From contig JAHEWK010000017.1 of the NCBI GenBank assembly GCA_020740775.1, forward strand, positions 124,001-188,000: 64,000 nt of DNA. The letters run 5' to 3'. This document shows positions 22,191-32,149 of this stretch, one piece after another. A program made the position numbers and the translations under genes. This stretch comes from Ilyonectria destructans. Lineage: Eukaryota; Ascomycota; Sordariomycetes; Hypocreales; Nectriaceae. Below the pieces are notes generated by a model. That model was not told where the DNA came from. It was given only the letters and a program-made list of their open reading frames with translations, and made no database searches. Within the stretch, counting starts at the first letter, position 1. Every line of letters begins with the position of its first letter.

Positions 22191-23056
22191 TCGCTTTCGA
22201 GCCGGCGTGGGACCCATGAGCTCACCGATTTGTCACGGAGGCAGGGGAAGGGAAAGACGTTGATCCAGGAGGAGTGCGAATGGGTTTGCCGGAGGCGGGT
22301 GGAGACGAGGGAGAGAGGAATATCGGGATTCAGGGAGTAGATGGTTGTATCGTCACGGTAATGACCGCCGAGAGGACAGGTAGTTGGGGAGGGAGGGTTA
22401 TCGGTCCGGCCCGGGACACGGGTATTGAGAGTGCGTTTGTTGGAGACGAGGGCGCGGAAGACATTGTACTGGACAAGATGGAGGAGGTGATAGGTTGAGA
22501 GGGGGAAGATGAAGGACGGGGGGGTTAGGGACGTCTGGGCATGGACTGGAGCGGCGGGCGGTGGCTCTTGAAGGACTCCGGCACGTTCGCGTGTGAATGT
22601 TGATGTACTGACGTGAGTGTGGGGTGGTCGAGAGGAGATGTATGTGGTGATTGTGCCTTTGGATGCTGACGAGGCGTCTTGGGATGGACAATGATGGGAT
22701 TCGTCGAGGCGCTAGCGCCTGGCTTACGATGTGATCTTTGGTTCTTCCGGTTTTGAACCTTCCTGCGCTGCTTGTTGGCCTCGGTGTCAACGTGGTTGGG
22801 GTGACGGCCGACCCTGTTCGCGTGGCCCTCGCCTGGGGCTGAAGAAAGTAGAGCAACGGAGTGTCCCATTATCCCGAGTCACCGAACATCCAGGTCTGAG
22901 TCGCTGTTGTCGAAAGGTGGTGGTGAGTATGCATAGTGATGAAAGCAAATCGACCGGGTCTAGTCTTAGAGGCGAAAGGTAGCATTAAGCAACTCCAACT
23001 AACGTGATCGAGACAAGGGCATTAACCATGCGGAACTCCGCCCCATGGACTCCACT

Positions 23057-23220
23057 GGACCTAATATTAAACTTTGGTGAGAGACGCACTAGGCAGAAAA
23101 GGGAGAAAATGTCATCATGCCGGGTCACGCAATACCCGAGATGGTGCTGATTAATTCTTGTCCATGAAGCATCATTCAAAGGACGGCGTTAACTTATGGA
23201 CTAATTCCTATGGCCGAAAG
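23057..23220 (+). repeat. Dispersed repeat, copy 2, upstream of the SnoaL-like gene
   Basis: Partner of the repeat at 17785-17974. It ends about 180 bp before the start codon of the SnoaL-like gene, so it may contain part of that gene's promoter. Confidence 0.75.
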
Positions 23221-23403
23221 GACTTCAGCTTGAAGATAGAGGCCGAAGTTGATGTGGGATGGTAGTAAGTAATATCGTTCCGCGCGGAACAAAAATAAAT
23301 AGGCGGTAGGCCCAACGTGATGTGTAACTGCTTTCTTTTTCTGCTCACCACCGTCATCAATTCCTACCTGGCTTCCCAAAAAAACAAAACTACTTATTTC
23401 ATC

Positions 23404-23871
23404 ATGGCCTCAAGTTCTTCCTCGAAAAACCTAAGAGAGCGCATTGAGGCTACAGCCCGAGCCTTCTTGTCAGCGTTCGAAGAGGTTGGGGTACAGAATG
23501 ACGTCTCCATCATCAACCGCGACGTTACAGCAGACTGCACCCGGCACCTGCTTCCCGCTTCTGTACCCGAGGCCTTTAGCCTCCCGGAAGGCTTCTTTTT
23601 CGACAACACGAAGTATCATGAAACTGTTGCAAATGATAACAAGGTGTTGAAATTCAGAAATAACACTATTTCGAACTTGATCGTCGATACTGAGGCCCGC
23701 CGAGCCTCCTTCACATCTATCGCAGAAGTGCACCCTGTGAGCGGAGAGGCGTGGTACTCCGCCGAGATGGCTTGGTTCTTGTACTTTAACGAGGATGGGT
23801 CCAAAATCACAAAGGTGGTTGAGTTTGGAGACAAGGACGTTTTCTTGAAGATGGCAAGCGAGTCTGTCTGA
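23404..23871 (+). CDS. SnoaL-like / NTF2-fold small protein
   Basis: A 155-residue protein, MASSSSSKNLRERIEATARA.., with the length and pattern of fungal NTF2-fold (SnoaL-like) proteins: an N-terminal amphipathic helix (LSAFEEVG), a conserved DVTADCTRHLLPAS stretch, and a C-terminal sheet (EMAWFLYFNEDGSKITKVVEF). Such proteins act as cyclases, isomerases or accessory proteins in secondary metabolism, but many have no known role. The start at 23404 follows AATCATC; an in-frame ATG about 84 bp upstream would add a hydrophobic leader (FLFLLTTVINSYL) but lies close to a TATA-like AAATAAATA at 23291 and is probably 5' UTR. No intron is needed and the frame is intact. Confidence 0.75.
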   Translation: MASSSSSKNLRERIEATARAFLSAFEEVGVQNDVSIINRDVTADCTRHLLPASVPEAFSLPEGFFFDNTKYHETVANDNKVLKFRNNTISNLIVDTEARRASFTSIAEVHPVSGEAWYSAEMAWFLYFNEDGSKITKVVEFGDKDVFLKMASESV

Positions 23872-24447
23872 TTCTGGTCTGCAGAATACAGAGTTTGAGG
23901 GAAGCCTAGATGGGCCATTGTTCAGCATAAACCCAATATATACGTTTTACCTATACTGGAGAGGTCTCAGCAACTGATGTTGTCCTATTCTGCATCTTAC
24001 GAAGAGCCAAGACCACTCCAAAGCCTAGCCTACCAAGCTTCATGCGGATCAAGGAAGAGTAGAGATGGTTCTTGTTACGCAGAGAAATCGGGACAAGGAG
24101 TTCATCCCAGAATACATCGTATTGCTCAAGTATGTACATGTCGTACTGTGCAGCTGCAGTCATCTTGCTTGATATGGATGTTGTAGGCATATGGTCTATT
24201 CTGATGACACTGGATGACAAGGATTCGTGAAGCATAAGGGAAAACTAAGACAAGGCCTTCGAGCACGCCATTCTATAAACTTTGATATCCCTGGAACATT
24301 CTTGAGAGACTGGTACAGCGTGGAAGCATCGAATAAAACAATACTTTGCGTTCTGGATGTCGACCAACCCGGCAGCGATGACAAGGGTTGTTGCTTTGAC
24401 ACCGGCCTCACCCTTCACATGACAAGCTACCAAGGTTTGTGTGCAAA
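23872..24447. other. Intergenic, no gene recognised
   Basis: Short overlapping frames on both strands without family motifs. It holds the 3' sides of the SnoaL-like gene and the DUF1996 pseudogene. Confidence 0.4.
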
Positions 24448-25195
24448 TCACAAGTCCCACCCCCCAAGTGGCCTATCACCAGGCAGCGCGCCGAGGGCCC
24501 CCGTCAGAACTTCATGAATGAGGGGATTTCTCTCCCCCTTGCAGTGGCCAACGGTGTTCGGGGTAACGTCTGGGCAAGAATGAATGCCCTCAAACCCCGC
24601 ATCGCAGGCATCGATCACGCTCTGGAGTACGTTCTCATCCCACGCCGCCAGGAAATCTGCGTGAGAACTATAGCCTGTCACATCGCCGTTGGAGAGGACA
24701 AATGGCTGAGTCCCCTGAGCTTGACGCCATCGGCTCTTGAATACTGACGATTTGAAGACCTTGTGGGAAAGCTATGATGCTGTCGTCCGTCGGTTCAAAA
24801 CTGCAACTGGTTAGTTTAGGTGTCAAGTCGCCGAGCGTGGCCGCTTACAAATAATATACATTGACGTAACCGATGTCTACTGGTTCGAAATCTCCAGTGG
24901 TAGGATCGTGAAAGTAGAGCCATGGAAACCAGTAAGCGCTTTTATCGTCAGCGGCTTTTGCGTTCGTGCATGTGGACTCAGCCATGCTGTCGCCAGTGGC
25001 ATCGGCCGCAAAATTACTACCGCCCATGGCTCCATGTACGTGCTCGGAAATACGGCCGGGAAAGATGATGGGATCTACGCGACTGCGGACAATTTCGTTG
25101 GCATTGAACTGGAGGAGTGCAAACGTCTTGCTAACATACGCGGCAAGACCAAGACGCAAGAGAATCGTTGTAACAGATCTGGTTTGGAGACTCAT
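24448..25195 (-). pseudogene. DUF1996 secreted-protein gene with internal deletion
   Basis: The N-terminal half begins with a signal-type segment (ILLRLGLAAYVSKTFAL). It continues with the DUF1996 hallmarks HVHGAMGGSNF, ESTCTNAKAADDKSAYW and PWLYFHDP up to 24845. After an intron (GTAAGC) a short FEPTDDSIIAFPQGL piece appears. The frame then switches directly to the domain's C-terminal part, QPFVLSNGDVTGYSSHADF and WDENVLQSVIDACD. The central ~150-200 residues of a normal DUF1996 domain, with its FDG and CWDG motifs, are absent, and the joint is out of frame. The gene is therefore almost certainly inactive. The molecular function of DUF1996 is not established. Confidence 0.78.
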
Positions 25196-25441
25196 GGCTG
25201 GGAACGCTACGGGTGCAGCAGGGCAAGGAGAATACCGTGTCGCACATCGAGTTTGGTTGTCCTGTGTTATCAGCAGTCAAATATTTTATCTGTAGTGAAC
25301 GGGGCCCAAATCCGACCTACGTCCACTGCGGCTCGGTAGGACAGGTGAAACAAGCAGTCTTATTCACACTAGAAATCGATTTTTATCCCATCTTAGTACC
25401 ACACCTGTGGTAAATAATATTGCTATCTCAACTCTCCATTA

Positions 25442-26532
25442 CTATTTCCAGCCAATTTCAATTATCTCCGTAAGCGAAACTGGCTTAATTTCCGGGAACA
25501 AATCGTTTAAGGTCTGCTTCGGCTTGAAGTTAAGGCGGCCTTCTTCAAACATAAGGCCAAAGCCGGCAAACATGCTCTGAAACTTTTCCTTAGGGTAGTC
25601 CGCATAGTTAGAGGCTTGCCCAGGGAGCTCGGTGATATTTCCTGAGCGAAGAGTCTCAAGAGAGTCATAGGTGACATCGAATTTGAACCCTATGAGCAAT
25701 TTTTAGCCTGTTCCAGCGCCCAAGTGTCACAATTGGATACGCACCTCGCACATCTTCCGCGACCTTGAGTAGGTTGTTGAGTGTCGTCCTGGCGCCGATT
25801 ACGTACGACTCATTCTCCCACTTATCAAGCGTGAGTGCTGCTGCAGTGAACTTAGCCGCATCATGACTGTACGTGAAAACGCCTGAGGTGTCTCCAGACC
25901 CTGGGATGCTGGCTTTCCCCGCGGCTATATCAACAAACGTGGTGAAGGGCTTAAGATAGGTCTTCACCTTGGGCATGCCCCAATAATCCAGAAAGTACCC
26001 GTTGAAGATCATTGTCCATTCTAGAGTTGTGTCTTCAAGAGCAGCCCTGGCAGACAACTTGTTAACAGCTGTGCCGAGTCCTGCCTGACTGTTGACGGTA
26101 TTAGCGGAGGCAGTGATGAAACAACACCATATCGAGAATTAGCTTACTCTTGCTCGTATCTGATACCGAAAACACTGGGGATGAATCTCTTAGTTGAAGT
26201 TGCCTTGTCCGCGGCGAGGATGAGATTTATCTCAGGTTCCCCAGGTGCTGCAGCACCGATACCAGAAATGACGGTGTGAACGTTGTTTGTCTCCAGGACC
26301 TTCACAAGTCCATCGACGTCGGCATAATCGACGGCAACGATTCGGGCTCCTATGAGCTCCTCTGTGTCCTTGTCTGCCTATGACATGTGTCAGCTTGCAA
26401 AGAGCCACGGCATTCTGTCGTTCTAACCTTTCGGCTCAACACAATGGGCGGAAATTTTCCCTGCGCCTTGATTGCATCCAAGACAGTTCTTCCGATACCT
26501 TCGGTACCTCCTGCAACGGCTACGACGGACAT
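25442..26532 (-). CDS. NmrA-like / isoflavone-reductase-like NAD(P)H-dependent reductase
   Basis: Atypical short-chain reductase with an N-terminal Rossmann motif (VVAVAGGTEGIGRTVLDA; GGxxGxG). It also has the VISGIGAAAPGEPE segment, RFIPSVFGI (family RFIPSEFG) and NGYFLDYW. Exons 26532-26428, 26377-26148, 26088-25745 and 25689-25442 join in frame to 308 residues, the usual length; all splices restore family sequence. A TATA-type sequence lies on this strand at 26641-26635, about 100 bp upstream of the start. Enzymes of this group reduce varied small metabolites, while some are regulators such as NmrA. The substrate is unknown. It appears intact. Confidence 0.9.
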
Positions 26533-26634
26533 GGTGAGTGGGATGACGGAGAACGGTGCTGAATAACTTCGTGGTTTAGAATGCAGGTGTCCTAGATGTG
26601 TGAACTTGATGCTGAGTAGAGCTTGTACTTGGAC

Positions 26635-26641
26635 TTATATA
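26635..26641 (-). promoter_or_regulatory. TATA box of the NmrA-like gene
   Basis: TATATAA read on the minus strand, 103-109 bp upstream of the ATG at 26532. Confidence 0.55.
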
Positions 26642-27626
26642 GACATATTAATACAATTAGACTGGTCAAGTCAAATACTCTCGGACTATCTCTATTTGCC
26701 GGTAAATCCGACACTGATGAATCACCGGCATCGGGTTTAACTTTCCTCTCCGCTAGCGTCTCTTTATCGATCATGCTCAGATCGGCTCTAATCGCACGAT
26801 ATTTTTTCAATGAAAATGACAAGGGTTTGGACACTAAAAGAACGTTTATTTCCTGTTACAGCTAGTAGATTAATAGCGCGACTGGGGTGTCCTTGTCTAG
26901 TGTTCCATCTAAAAGTTAGGTATGTAGAGGCGAATAGTGTACCTTTTCTAGCTAGTCAATAAGAGGGCTGATTGCTATCGTGACAAAACCACTGCTTTTA
27001 TCGTGTAGGTTATTGGAGCAATCTATTTTTAAAGAAATATTATCCGATATCGAGGATTTCACTTTTTTTTTAGAGACGTATAACACTACAATAACGTCAC
27101 AGTGTGGCTATGAGTGCTAGAAATGAAGCCGGCGATAATGACGAAAGCAATAATTAATCTGACGACCCCAGTGACTTTCCCAACTAACAGATGGAAGGTA
27201 CATAAGGTACAAAAGGCCCCTAATGCATTTTCGAACCCACTTTGTCTCCACCTGAGAATATCGTGCGATTTGAGCCGAACAGGGGTATGATGATTTATCA
27301 CTCGGCAGACAAACAGCCAAGCACACAGACCGAGATATGATTGACAAAGCAGCTCTCCACATCATCCCACATCCCACATGGTGCTTCGCGCTTTTGCGGT
27401 TCGGATAACTCATCAACTGTCATCATCCCACATGGCAGGGGTGGTACAAGCCCAGGAGAACTCCTCTTACGCTCCAAATCCCACTTGCGCCTGGTGTTTG
27501 TCTTCCGAGTCCACGAATCAGAAACCCTGAGATGCTCCCAGGCATAGGGCTACCTACATTCAGTTGTCTACATAGCCACTAACCCGCTGACAATTGCTCC
27601 GTCCGGCTTCCCTCCGGAATCCAATT
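26642..27626. other. Intergenic, no gene recognised
   Basis: About 1 kb of AT-leaning sequence with only short, featureless frames. Confidence 0.4.
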
Positions 27627-27875
27627 ATGACACAGGGTACCACGGGGTTCCCATGCTCCTACGCTGGCTGCGGTCGATCTTACAAAAGAAGAGAGCATCT
27701 TTTGCGGCACAAACGAGATCATGCAAATCTTCGATGCTTCATATACAAGGTTTGCCAATCGGCATTCAACCGAGGGTTTGTCGTTTCCACGTCATCCATC
27801 ATGCTAGTTAATAACGTTGTACCAGATCCGATTTCATATGAAAGTTCAATATATCTGTTTCCTATACTTAAGTGA
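27627..27875 (+). pseudogene. N-terminal fragment of a C2H2 zinc-finger regulator
   Basis: Contains one full C2H2 finger (CSYAGCGRSYKRREHLLRHK; C-x4-C-x12-H-x3-H). A broken second unit follows (CFIYKVCQSAFNR), and then unrelated AT-rich sequence. Fungal proteins of this type have hundreds of further residues, so this is a truncated remnant. Confidence 0.6.
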
Positions 27876-28200
27876 GCAGCTGTAGAATGTGGCATCACTT
27901 AGTTGTAACTATTTCGTAGAGAGTAGTATAAGCGAATATTGCGATGATAGACTTTTGTTCATAGATGCAGAAGGATCCCCAATACCCCCCAATAGCGGTC
28001 AACGTACACAAAACAGTTACGAATAGTATCTAGATTGAAGCAACTAGGGATAGTGTTAATCTGATTGTCTACTTAAAGTTTAGTAGTCCTTTACTAGACT
28101 TGTTGATCTGTACACGGTACCCTTTGGTCATTGTACAACTGTGACACTATTCAACCTGAAAGTTGATTTCGAGGAGTGCAGCACAGTTATTGTGATAATC
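27876..28200. other. AT-rich gap
   Basis: No gene seen between the zinc-finger fragment and the 3' end of the hydrolase gene. Confidence 0.4.
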
Positions 28201-29520
28201 TCAGGATTTCTCTTCCATTTTTCCCAGAGTCTTATTCAGCCAGGCAAAAATGACCCTCGTCAGCTCTTGGTAAGCACCAGTTTGGCAATGATAGCCAGCA
28301 GCCCCAGTGAAGCGATGCAGAGTAGCCTTATCGCCCAGAGCATCTGCCACCTGCTTCGGCTGCCCTATCCAAGTGGTCTCATGCTCAGCATCGCCAACAA
28401 AAACGGGCATATTGATCTTATCCACGACATCCTTCAGTTCATACCGCTTGCTCTGGTTGAAAAGGTTTGAGGGCAGGTGCGTGTGGAACGCCCACAGGCC
28501 GTAATCCAGGGCCCAGGCGGAATCGGTGGCGAGTTTCCCGGCTTCGCGCTGCGAAAGGACCTCCTGGTCGAATTGCGTGTAGTTGCCGGCCTCGTACACG
28601 GCCATCAGCTCAGAGGGCAGCATCAGGGAGAATCCAGCATAAGTGTCCCAGACACCGTCAATGAGAATCGCCGCGGAAAGTCGGGGCTCAAATGCCGCTG
28701 CCCGGGCAGCTAGGTAGCCGCCCCAAGAGTTACCGATAAGTGCAAGCCGGTCCTTATCCACAACGTCCGACTTTTCCGAGAGAATATAGTCTACCACAGG
28801 GGTAACAACATGCTCCCACCCCGGAATATACCCAATACCCTGGTCTCGACGTACAGTAGGATGGCCTGGGCCTTCATAAGTTATACAATTCCACCCTCGA
28901 ACTAGGGCCGACGCCACGAAGTAGTGGTAGGAATCCTCTTGCGCAGCGTCAAAGCCATTCCCAATAACTAACGTTGGCAGTTTGCGGTCTTTACTCTCAG
29001 ATGCGGCGTACCAGATAGCCTCAATGGTGAAGTTGCCCTCTCTAGCTGGAATGCGAACGCGCTGACCAGGAATAGGTAAGGCAGCTATTGCTTTATTGAA
29101 TGCTGCGGTTTGCTCTGTCCATAGGCTATTTATAAGCGGGTTGCTCCAGTTGCCATGGAGGTAGAAGTCGGTTCGACGGAAATACTGCGAGGCAGAGAAC
29201 CAAGTGTCTCGAACATTGATAGGGTCGCCAGCGTTTTGAGGGCTTTCAGCCTGGGCTTTGGTGTAGTTTGCGAGCTTGTAGAACCGCTCGCTAAAAGAAG
29301 CCATGTCCCCGGGTTCGAGGTCTTTAGCAGCGGCCAGGACAGGAGCGATATCCGACCCTCCCGTAAGGGCGTCGCTAAGCGCAATGAGAAGATTAAAGTT
29401 GAACGCGGAATCGGTGCTCAACGGCAGTGTTGGCAAATTGTTGGTGCTGTTGGCCCCGGCTGCTTGGCAATAAAGCACCAATACAGCCAAAAGAGGGCTG
29501 GTGTAAAAGGAAAGTTTCAT
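28201..29520 (-). CDS. Secreted alpha/beta hydrolase (dihydropseudooxynicotine-hydrolase-like group)
   Basis: Single-exon gene for 439 residues. It starts with a signal peptide (MKLSFYTSPLLAVLVLYCQAAG). A helical cap region follows (PGDMASFSERFYKLANYT, ASQYFRRTDFYLHGNW). The core domain shows LPTLVIGNGFDAAQEDSYHY, YEGPGHP, and the nucleophile elbow GNSWGG (Ser as nucleophile). The catalytic Asp is probably in MPVFVGDAEHE and the His in AGYHCQTGAY. This layout matches fungal homologues of 2,6-dihydropseudooxynicotine hydrolase, which cleave C-C bonds, and related serine esterases. Several N-glycosylation sites fit export. It is divergent from the Zn2Cys6 gene at 30142, with 620 bp between starts. 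A decayed second copy lies at 32150-32605. Confidence 0.9.
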   Translation of the reverse strand: MKLSFYTSPLLAVLVLYCQAAGANSTNNLPTLPLSTDSAFNFNLLIALSDALTGGSDIAPVLAAAKDLEPGDMASFSERFYKLANYTKAQAESPQNAGDPINVRDTWFSASQYFRRTDFYLHGNWSNPLINSLWTEQTAAFNKAIAALPIPGQRVRIPAREGNFTIEAIWYAASESKDRKLPTLVIGNGFDAAQEDSYHYFVASALVRGWNCITYEGPGHPTVRRDQGIGYIPGWEHVVTPVVDYILSEKSDVVDKDRLALIGNSWGGYLAARAAAFEPRLSAAILIDGVWDTYAGFSLMLPSELMAVYEAGNYTQFDQEVLSQREAGKLATDSAWALDYGLWAFHTHLPSNLFNQSKRYELKDVVDKINMPVFVGDAEHETTWIGQPKQVADALGDKATLHRFTGAAGYHCQTGAYQELTRVIFAWLNKTLGKMEEKS

Positions 29521-30141
29521 GGCGGAGAATGAATAAAAAGAGATTTCTCTAGAATGTTTGCAAGTTCGTCGATGTGGAAGGAGCCTGTGTCTACTGGATA
29601 ATCTTTCCTATTCATTATGGTCGTTTAGTCTTTACTTATACTTCGACGCTGCTTTCAGAGGTACACAAACCGATCAAGGTGCAGACAGATATGCGCATCA
29701 CTAGGGGAAATACGGCCGAAGTAAGCTAGGCTGAAATAAGTGCATTCTTTGCGACGCCTGGTCATTGGAGGCGAACAGATGAGCAGCTACTGCTAGACTC
29801 TCTCTGTTGTTGAAAGCTGGCTGCGCCGGATTAGTCAGAATAGTCGCATTGTATACGGAGTAATGTGGACTAATTTGCTGCTTAGCGGTGTCGCATTTTT
29901 ACAACACTTTTACTGGGTCTAGGCCAAGAACGGCAAGTTTGTTGCGAGTGAGATTTTAGTTACTGTCCATTGAAATGAATTCATGCACGTTGAACACCGC
30001 CACAATGCTGTCGTCACTACTGACGCCCTATGATTACGCCAGCCGGATAAGAAAATGCAAGGTATCAATACAAAAGTCCTCGCTCGCAAAGCTGTTTCTC
30101 TTTTGGGCCTTCATCACCGGTAGACGACGCCAGAAGTAATC
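29521..30141. promoter_or_regulatory. Divergent promoter region, hydrolase / Zn2Cys6 regulator
   Basis: 620 bp shared by two divergent starts. A TATA-like TATAAGT on the minus strand lies at 29640-29634, about 115 bp from the hydrolase start. CGG/CCG triplets typical of Zn2Cys6 targets occur (for example ACGGCCGAA near 29712), but no repeated operator is evident. Confidence 0.45.
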
Positions 30142-31950
30142 ATGGTCAACCGAGGCGCCTCCCAAGGCTGCATCACCTGCAGACAGCGGCATGTTAAGTG
30201 TGACGAAAGCAAGCCGCAGTGCAAGAAATGTCTCCGCCTCGGACGCGAATGCGCAGGCTACGGAAAAAAGCCGCTTCTGGTGAGGTTCAAGGACGAGAGT
30301 GGTCGGCTTTCCGGGAGGTCAAGCGATCAAAGAACACGTGTCAGCAATAGAAGCCTGGCCAAGCCGACGGCAGCAACGATGACGACGAAGGCGATGACGA
30401 CCAAGACGACGACACCAACTCAACTGGCCCCATCAGCATCTCACAACTACATGGCAATGTTGTCGTCCCCGCCACTTGTCCAGCAGGATCTTGCTCTCTC
30501 CTTTTTCCTCACCTATGTTACTGGCATTGGTCGTAACTTGGAGTCGACCCGCGGATTCATGGAGTTCATTCGCCCGGTCCTCGCTGCTGAACATCACAAT
30601 TCAGCTTTATTCGCCGCTGTCAACGCCGTAGCGACCCTGTTATGGGTGCTATTGGGACATTCCAGCGTTTCTATTTCACGGCCAACACACTTACTCAATC
30701 AAGCTTTGCTGCGACTTCAGAAGGCAATCAGGGACCCGGAGGATCGAGGGCGTGACGCGACGGTGCTCGCAGCCTTAGTGCTTCAGGCATATGAAACTAT
30801 ATCGGCCGTACTTGGTCGGCACCGAGCTGACGGCACGCACCGCGACGGCGCATTGGCCCTGCTATTACATCGAGGCGGCGATGCAGGGGGTTCAAAGTAC
30901 CATGGTAGCCTTTTAGGCAACATTTTGCACGCCAAAGTTTCCTTGTGCGTCAGGGAGAAAAGACCGTTCCCCGTGCAGTGGTTCGAATGGGTTCAGACCA
31001 AAGTCATTCCTCATGTGCCCGTCAATCCAAGCTATCTGCTCGATGTTATTGGCATTTCAGTTGCCAACCTTCAATATCAATTCCATCGGTCATTACCGCT
31101 TCAAGAATATATGTCATATTTTGAACTGGAGGAGTGGTCCCAATGCGTTCGGGCTTTGGATAGCCGGCTCTGGATGTGGCAACAAGATGTTCCACATCAT
31201 TGGCACCCAAAACGAATACCGAGCGGAAAATACATCAAGTCATCCAATATCTTGTATCAGGGTGCTTGTGATGTGTACCCGACTGTCCAGATTGCGAACA
31301 TATGGAGCGTGTGGCGTATCTATCGTCTTCTTCTCATACAAATCAAGCTCCAACTTGCAGCCAGCATTCGCAAACTTGCTCGGGACCAAAAGCATGCTAT
31401 ACAGGAAGACAAACATATGGACGACATTATGGACATCACTAGGCACACTCGTGAGAATCAAGAACTGCTTGATTCTCTCTGCCACAGCGTCCCGTTTTAC
31501 CTCGGCAACCGGAGAGTCCCTGCAGTTTTTTCCGACATGGAAAACTCAGAACTCGTATTCCCTAGCTATCACGACCTACAACCTACCGATGAAGCTTTCC
31601 TGAGTTACCTGGGAAGCGATTGCTACGTTTCCAGAGTTGATCATCGTCGTCATGTAGTCCTCCACGGCGCCTTGCATGTCATGAGTATATTGGCCTACCA
31701 CATAGGACTGTTTGCCGAAGCGCGAAGTTTACCGGTAATCCAGACTTTCGGGCATGAGCAAAAGAATTGGATTTCAGAGCAGTTTCTCCGATCGGTCTAC
31801 TTATTACGACTGATTCCCGAAGGCCCTTCACTTGATGCTGGTCACTATGATCGCGAAGTTGAGACTCAATTTGGCGACATGGAGGTTTCAAAGGTTGAAG
31901 CCATGGCCAGTACTATTCGACGAAGGTTGTGGACCATAAGTATACTTTAG
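30142..31950 (+). CDS. Zn2Cys6 transcription factor, complete
   Basis: 602 residues from one uninterrupted exon. The binuclear zinc cluster near the N-terminus has spacing C-x2-C-x6-C-x6-C-x2-C-x6-C (GCITCRQRHVKC..QCKKCLRLGREC, residues ~9-37). A basic Ser/Thr/Lys-rich linker follows (ATMTTKAMTTKTTTPTQ). The rest resembles the fungal-specific C6 regulator body (LALSFFLTYVTGIGRNLEST, ALLLHRGG, RPFPVQW). A Gly-Ala/His-rich C-terminal part lacks other motifs. Divergence from the secreted hydrolase suggests it controls that gene (inference). No damage is seen. Confidence 0.93.
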   Translation: MVNRGASQGCITCRQRHVKCDESKPQCKKCLRLGRECAGYGKKPLLVRFKDESGRLSGRSSDQRTRVSNRSLAKPTAATMTTKAMTTKTTTPTQLAPSASHNYMAMLSSPPLVQQDLALSFFLTYVTGIGRNLESTRGFMEFIRPVLAAEHHNSALFAAVNAVATLLWVLLGHSSVSISRPTHLLNQALLRLQKAIRDPEDRGRDATVLAALVLQAYETISAVLGRHRADGTHRDGALALLLHRGGDAGGSKYHGSLLGNILHAKVSLCVREKRPFPVQWFEWVQTKVIPHVPVNPSYLLDVIGISVANLQYQFHRSLPLQEYMSYFELEEWSQCVRALDSRLWMWQQDVPHHWHPKRIPSGKYIKSSNILYQGACDVYPTVQIANIWSVWRIYRLLLIQIKLQLAASIRKLARDQKHAIQEDKHMDDIMDITRHTRENQELLDSLCHSVPFYLGNRRVPAVFSDMENSELVFPSYHDLQPTDEAFLSYLGSDCYVSRVDHRRHVVLHGALHVMSILAYHIGLFAEARSLPVIQTFGHEQKNWISEQFLRSVYLLRLIPEGPSLDAGHYDREVETQFGDMEVSKVEAMASTIRRRLWTISIL

Positions 31951-32149
31951 TATTTGTAGGAGTTCATTGACTGGGAATGACTCCTAGTGGCCTAGTCTCA
32001 ACAAAGGGACAGTGGATCAACTTTACTGGGATCGGGGTGTCTTTAATGCTGTAGGTTACAACAGAGTAGCTAGTCTATACAGTCTCGCAGACTTATTCGA
32101 CGGCTGGCTAACGCCGAAAAGCGTTAGGTCGTCAGCGTTATTGAGGACG

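Larger units (their letters stand above)
20465..22869 (-). pseudogene. Third bZIP/DUF3425 transcription-factor gene, split by nested transposons
   Basis: The N-terminal part (22869 downward) has a canonical-looking basic region, KQRRKVQNRKNQRSHR. In another frame follow typical DUF3425 segments: LLHLVQYNVFRALVSNK, TIYSLNPDIPLS and HSSWINVFPFPCLRDK, ending at about 22190. The C-terminal part, GLIIWDEPYDKQSWEATPG, TNRWR-like SSNRWRLMRGEEPM and a stop at 20465, is found only after 1.5 kb of foreign DNA. The two halves are in the same order and strand, so one gene was interrupted at about 22168/20725. A TAG precedes the downstream half in frame. Introns between the N-terminal pieces are likely but not resolved. 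It cannot make a full product. Confidence 0.8.

Noticed and set aside
22398..22856. 152-codon minus-strand frame rich in Arg, Pro and Ser
   Set aside because: It is an alternative frame of the disrupted bZIP/DUF3425 gene, whose real motifs lie in the other two frames.
23320..23403. Upstream in-frame ATG adding a hydrophobic leader to the SnoaL-like protein
   Set aside because: It lies about 25 bp after a TATA-like site and the NTF2-fold domain starts after 23404; more likely 5' UTR.
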